From: Liolophura sinensis
Lineage: Eukaryota > Mollusca > Polyplacophora > Chitonida > Chitonidae
Direction: 5' to 3'
DNA length: 64,000 nt
Assembly: GCF_032854445.1 (NCBI RefSeq)
Contig: NC_088295.1
Span: forward strand, 42,707,385-42,771,384
This document shows positions 62,240 to 64,000 of this stretch, in pieces. Under the pieces are notes generated by a model. That model was not told the DNA's origin. It made no database searches and saw only the letters and a list, made by a program, of their open reading frames with translations. How positions within the stretch are numbered: the stretch's first letter is position 1; the number at the start of each line of letters is the position of its first letter. A program made the translations under genes and the position numbers.

Positions 62240-62530
62240 ATGCATCGTTCGCTGCTGTAATTAACATCACTGCATTTGCTTTGTTTGTTTTTTTTTTTTT
62301 TTACCTAATTCTACTTAAGCCTTGGTGTTAAGGTATGTGTAGTTTGCTACTATTTAAGCATTATGATGGAACGCCACCCAGGCCCACTTTACATGACTAG
62401 TTAGGTCTACTCTGATGTAGACTGACAAGAGCACGTATTTCAGCGGTTATAGGTATGACCGTTTCCCAGTTATCACACTGTCGTCGTTACCCTAGATTTA
62501 CTCCTAATGTTGTAAGTCTTTTATTATAAC
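62240..62530 (+). repeat. Dispersed repeat family A, second long copy
   Basis: Counterpart of 50930-51235: TAATTAACATCACTGCATTT, CCTAATTCTACTTAAGCC, ACTATTTAAGCATTATG, GAGCACGTATTTCAGCGGTT, TATCACACTGTCGTCG and TAGATTTACTCC. Confidence 0.75.
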
Positions 62531-62594
62531 TAACGCACCAGACAGTGTCCTCTACTAGACCTCCCTAGACAAACCTAAATCTAAACTGAATCTA

Positions 62595-62883
62595 AAAACA
62601 GTCCACCTGTATCATATAATTTGTGAAAAATGTTAGGCAACCTTTGTAGACATTACTTTATCGATCACTTGTCTCACTGTGTATGAAGGGGAAAATGATA
62701 TCTCTTTCATTTAGAAACTTCTCAAGTTCACACACGTCCAGCTCCGCAATTTTCCCCTTCATATGCCTGCTCAACATGACTTTTTGTGAATTTTTTTTCA
62801 GACACCCAATGTTCTAGTAAGTGTGATCCTGTAATAGTTGCCTAACATTTGTGATAGGTTACATGATACAGTAGGACTGTTTT
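62595..62883. mobile_element. MITE-like foldback element with 47-bp inverted repeats
   Basis: The left end (62595-62641, AAAACAGTCCACCTGTATCA onward to TGTTAGGCAAC) is the near-perfect reverse complement of the right end (62837-62883, GTTGCCTAACATTTGTGA onward to GGACTGTTTT). Inside, TATGAAGGGGAAAAT and ATTTTCCCCTTCATA form a second nested pair. There is no coding sequence. A target-site duplication is not clear by eye. This fits a non-autonomous DNA transposon of unassigned superfamily. Confidence 0.85.
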
Positions 62884-63056
62884 AGCTTTAGCGATAAAAG
62901 AGTTCGAGTTCGAAACTTCCCTATTGCTATATCCTTCCCCATTTTCATTTCTTCATGTCAATGAAGCGGATAAGAATGTGCACTGGCCCTCCTCTGGGGG
63001 AATGCGTAGAATACCCTATGTACCTAAAATATGCGACCACCGGTTACAGTGGTAAA

Positions 63057-63122
63057 AACGTAAACCCTACACACGATAATATCTTCGTACATGAAGATAT
63101 TATGTTATCGCAGTAATTACGT
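63057..63122. repeat. Short palindrome
   Basis: CGATAATATCTTC and GAAGATATTAT(GT)TATCG pair around GTACAT, with outer AACGTAA and TTACGTT. It could be a tiny foldback element or a chance hairpin. Confidence 0.6.
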
Positions 63123-64000
63123 TCACAGCCAGATATCAACCCTTGTTATCAGCAGGACTCCAACACACGTGCACATGTTCCTGATATCTTTACATACATT
63201 TACGTATACCGCCAGAACGGTGTATATCTGCCAATGAGCCAGTTTACGGAAGACCACATCAAGCATGTATCATTGACCTGCGCTCATAAAACTTGAACTC
63301 TTTCGCGAAGCTGTTACCGATGGTGTAAGAACCCCGTCGTCTGTGAATATGACTTTGGAAGAAAGAGTCCATACTCAGGCTGTGCCTCAGATATTTCAGA
63401 AGAAAAAAAATGGATATAATTAAAACAGGACCCTTTTATTACAACGAGATATGATTTGAAAAGACCTGGAAGTTGCATGCACAGTATCTACAGCCACTGA
63501 GTGTAACACTGTTTATATTGTTGAGAGCTAATAAGTTCATAAACTTTGAAAGTTTTAAACCTTGGGAGCGTTGCTAGTTTTAGAACAGCTGGTACTTCCC
63601 CACGGCGTGCGGCAATTCATTATAGGAGCAAGATTGAGGGAAAGGCAAACAGGCAGAATACACCATGCTTCGCAAGATTTTCGATATCACTTGCTTGGCG
63701 GTTGGCTTGACGACCACATTATGGCTCGGCTTGCCGAGGTGGTCTCGATCCCCATTGAGGCCAACAGCAAACTTCATTAACTCTTACTTGTTTGTGGTTC
63801 CAGTTAAAAAGTTAACTTGTACTTACTGGAGGATGGAAATCCATCAGCAATTGCGACTAAGTCATTTTCCCAAATATGTATCATGCACTAATCTCTGCGA
63901 TGTCCCATTGTCATAATTTAGAAGGAAACACAGACAGGTGGGCCAAGTTTCATTGGTATAAAACTGCCTGAGTTTGGTGTCGCCGTGTACAATGTCATTG

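Overview
The window is animal nuclear DNA. It has GT-AG introns, long AT-rich non-coding stretches, microsatellites and many copies of a tRNA-derived SINE ending in (AAATA)n. Protein similarity and SINE type point to a lophotrochozoan, probably a mollusc or brachiopod. This is inference; no species can be named from the sequence alone. All identifications rest on hand translation and recalled family features, not on database searches.

Layout. (1) 1-14.6 kb, plus strand: most of SUPT3H (SPT3, the histone-fold subunit of the SAGA/STAGA co-activator), ten recognised constitutive exons plus one probable cassette exon. The 5' end lies outside the window. Its largest intron holds a 45-bp minisatellite that repeats the exon end and splice donor, and a 22-27 bp minisatellite. 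(2) 14.9-16.4 kb: a decayed Penelope-like retroelement with two copies of its terminal repeat, lying between two convergent genes. (3) 17.4-27.7 kb, minus strand (5' non-coding exons perhaps up to 30 kb): a 12-coding-exon gene for a protein of about 1,091 residues. It has a long disordered N-terminus, a short coiled coil and a single C-terminal CAP-Gly microtubule-binding domain. I cannot match it to a named vertebrate CAP-Gly protein. (4) 30-40 kb: intergenic DNA with SINEs and two minisatellites. (5) 40.2-42.0 kb, plus strand: an intact, intronless Frizzled receptor of the FZD9/10 group. (6) 42-64 kb: a probable Frizzled 3' UTR, then about 20 kb with no convincing gene. This part holds SINEs, AT microsatellites, an unnamed dispersed repeat family and a foldback (MITE-like) element.

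The three genes act separately: chromatin co-activation, a microtubule-linked scaffold, and Wnt reception. SUPT3H and the CAP-Gly gene are tail to tail; the CAP-Gly gene and Frizzled are head to head across about 10 kb. The observations most worth following are the splice-donor minisatellite in SUPT3H, the frame conflict in its cassette exon, the unassigned CAP-Gly protein, and the repeat families of the 43-63 kb region.
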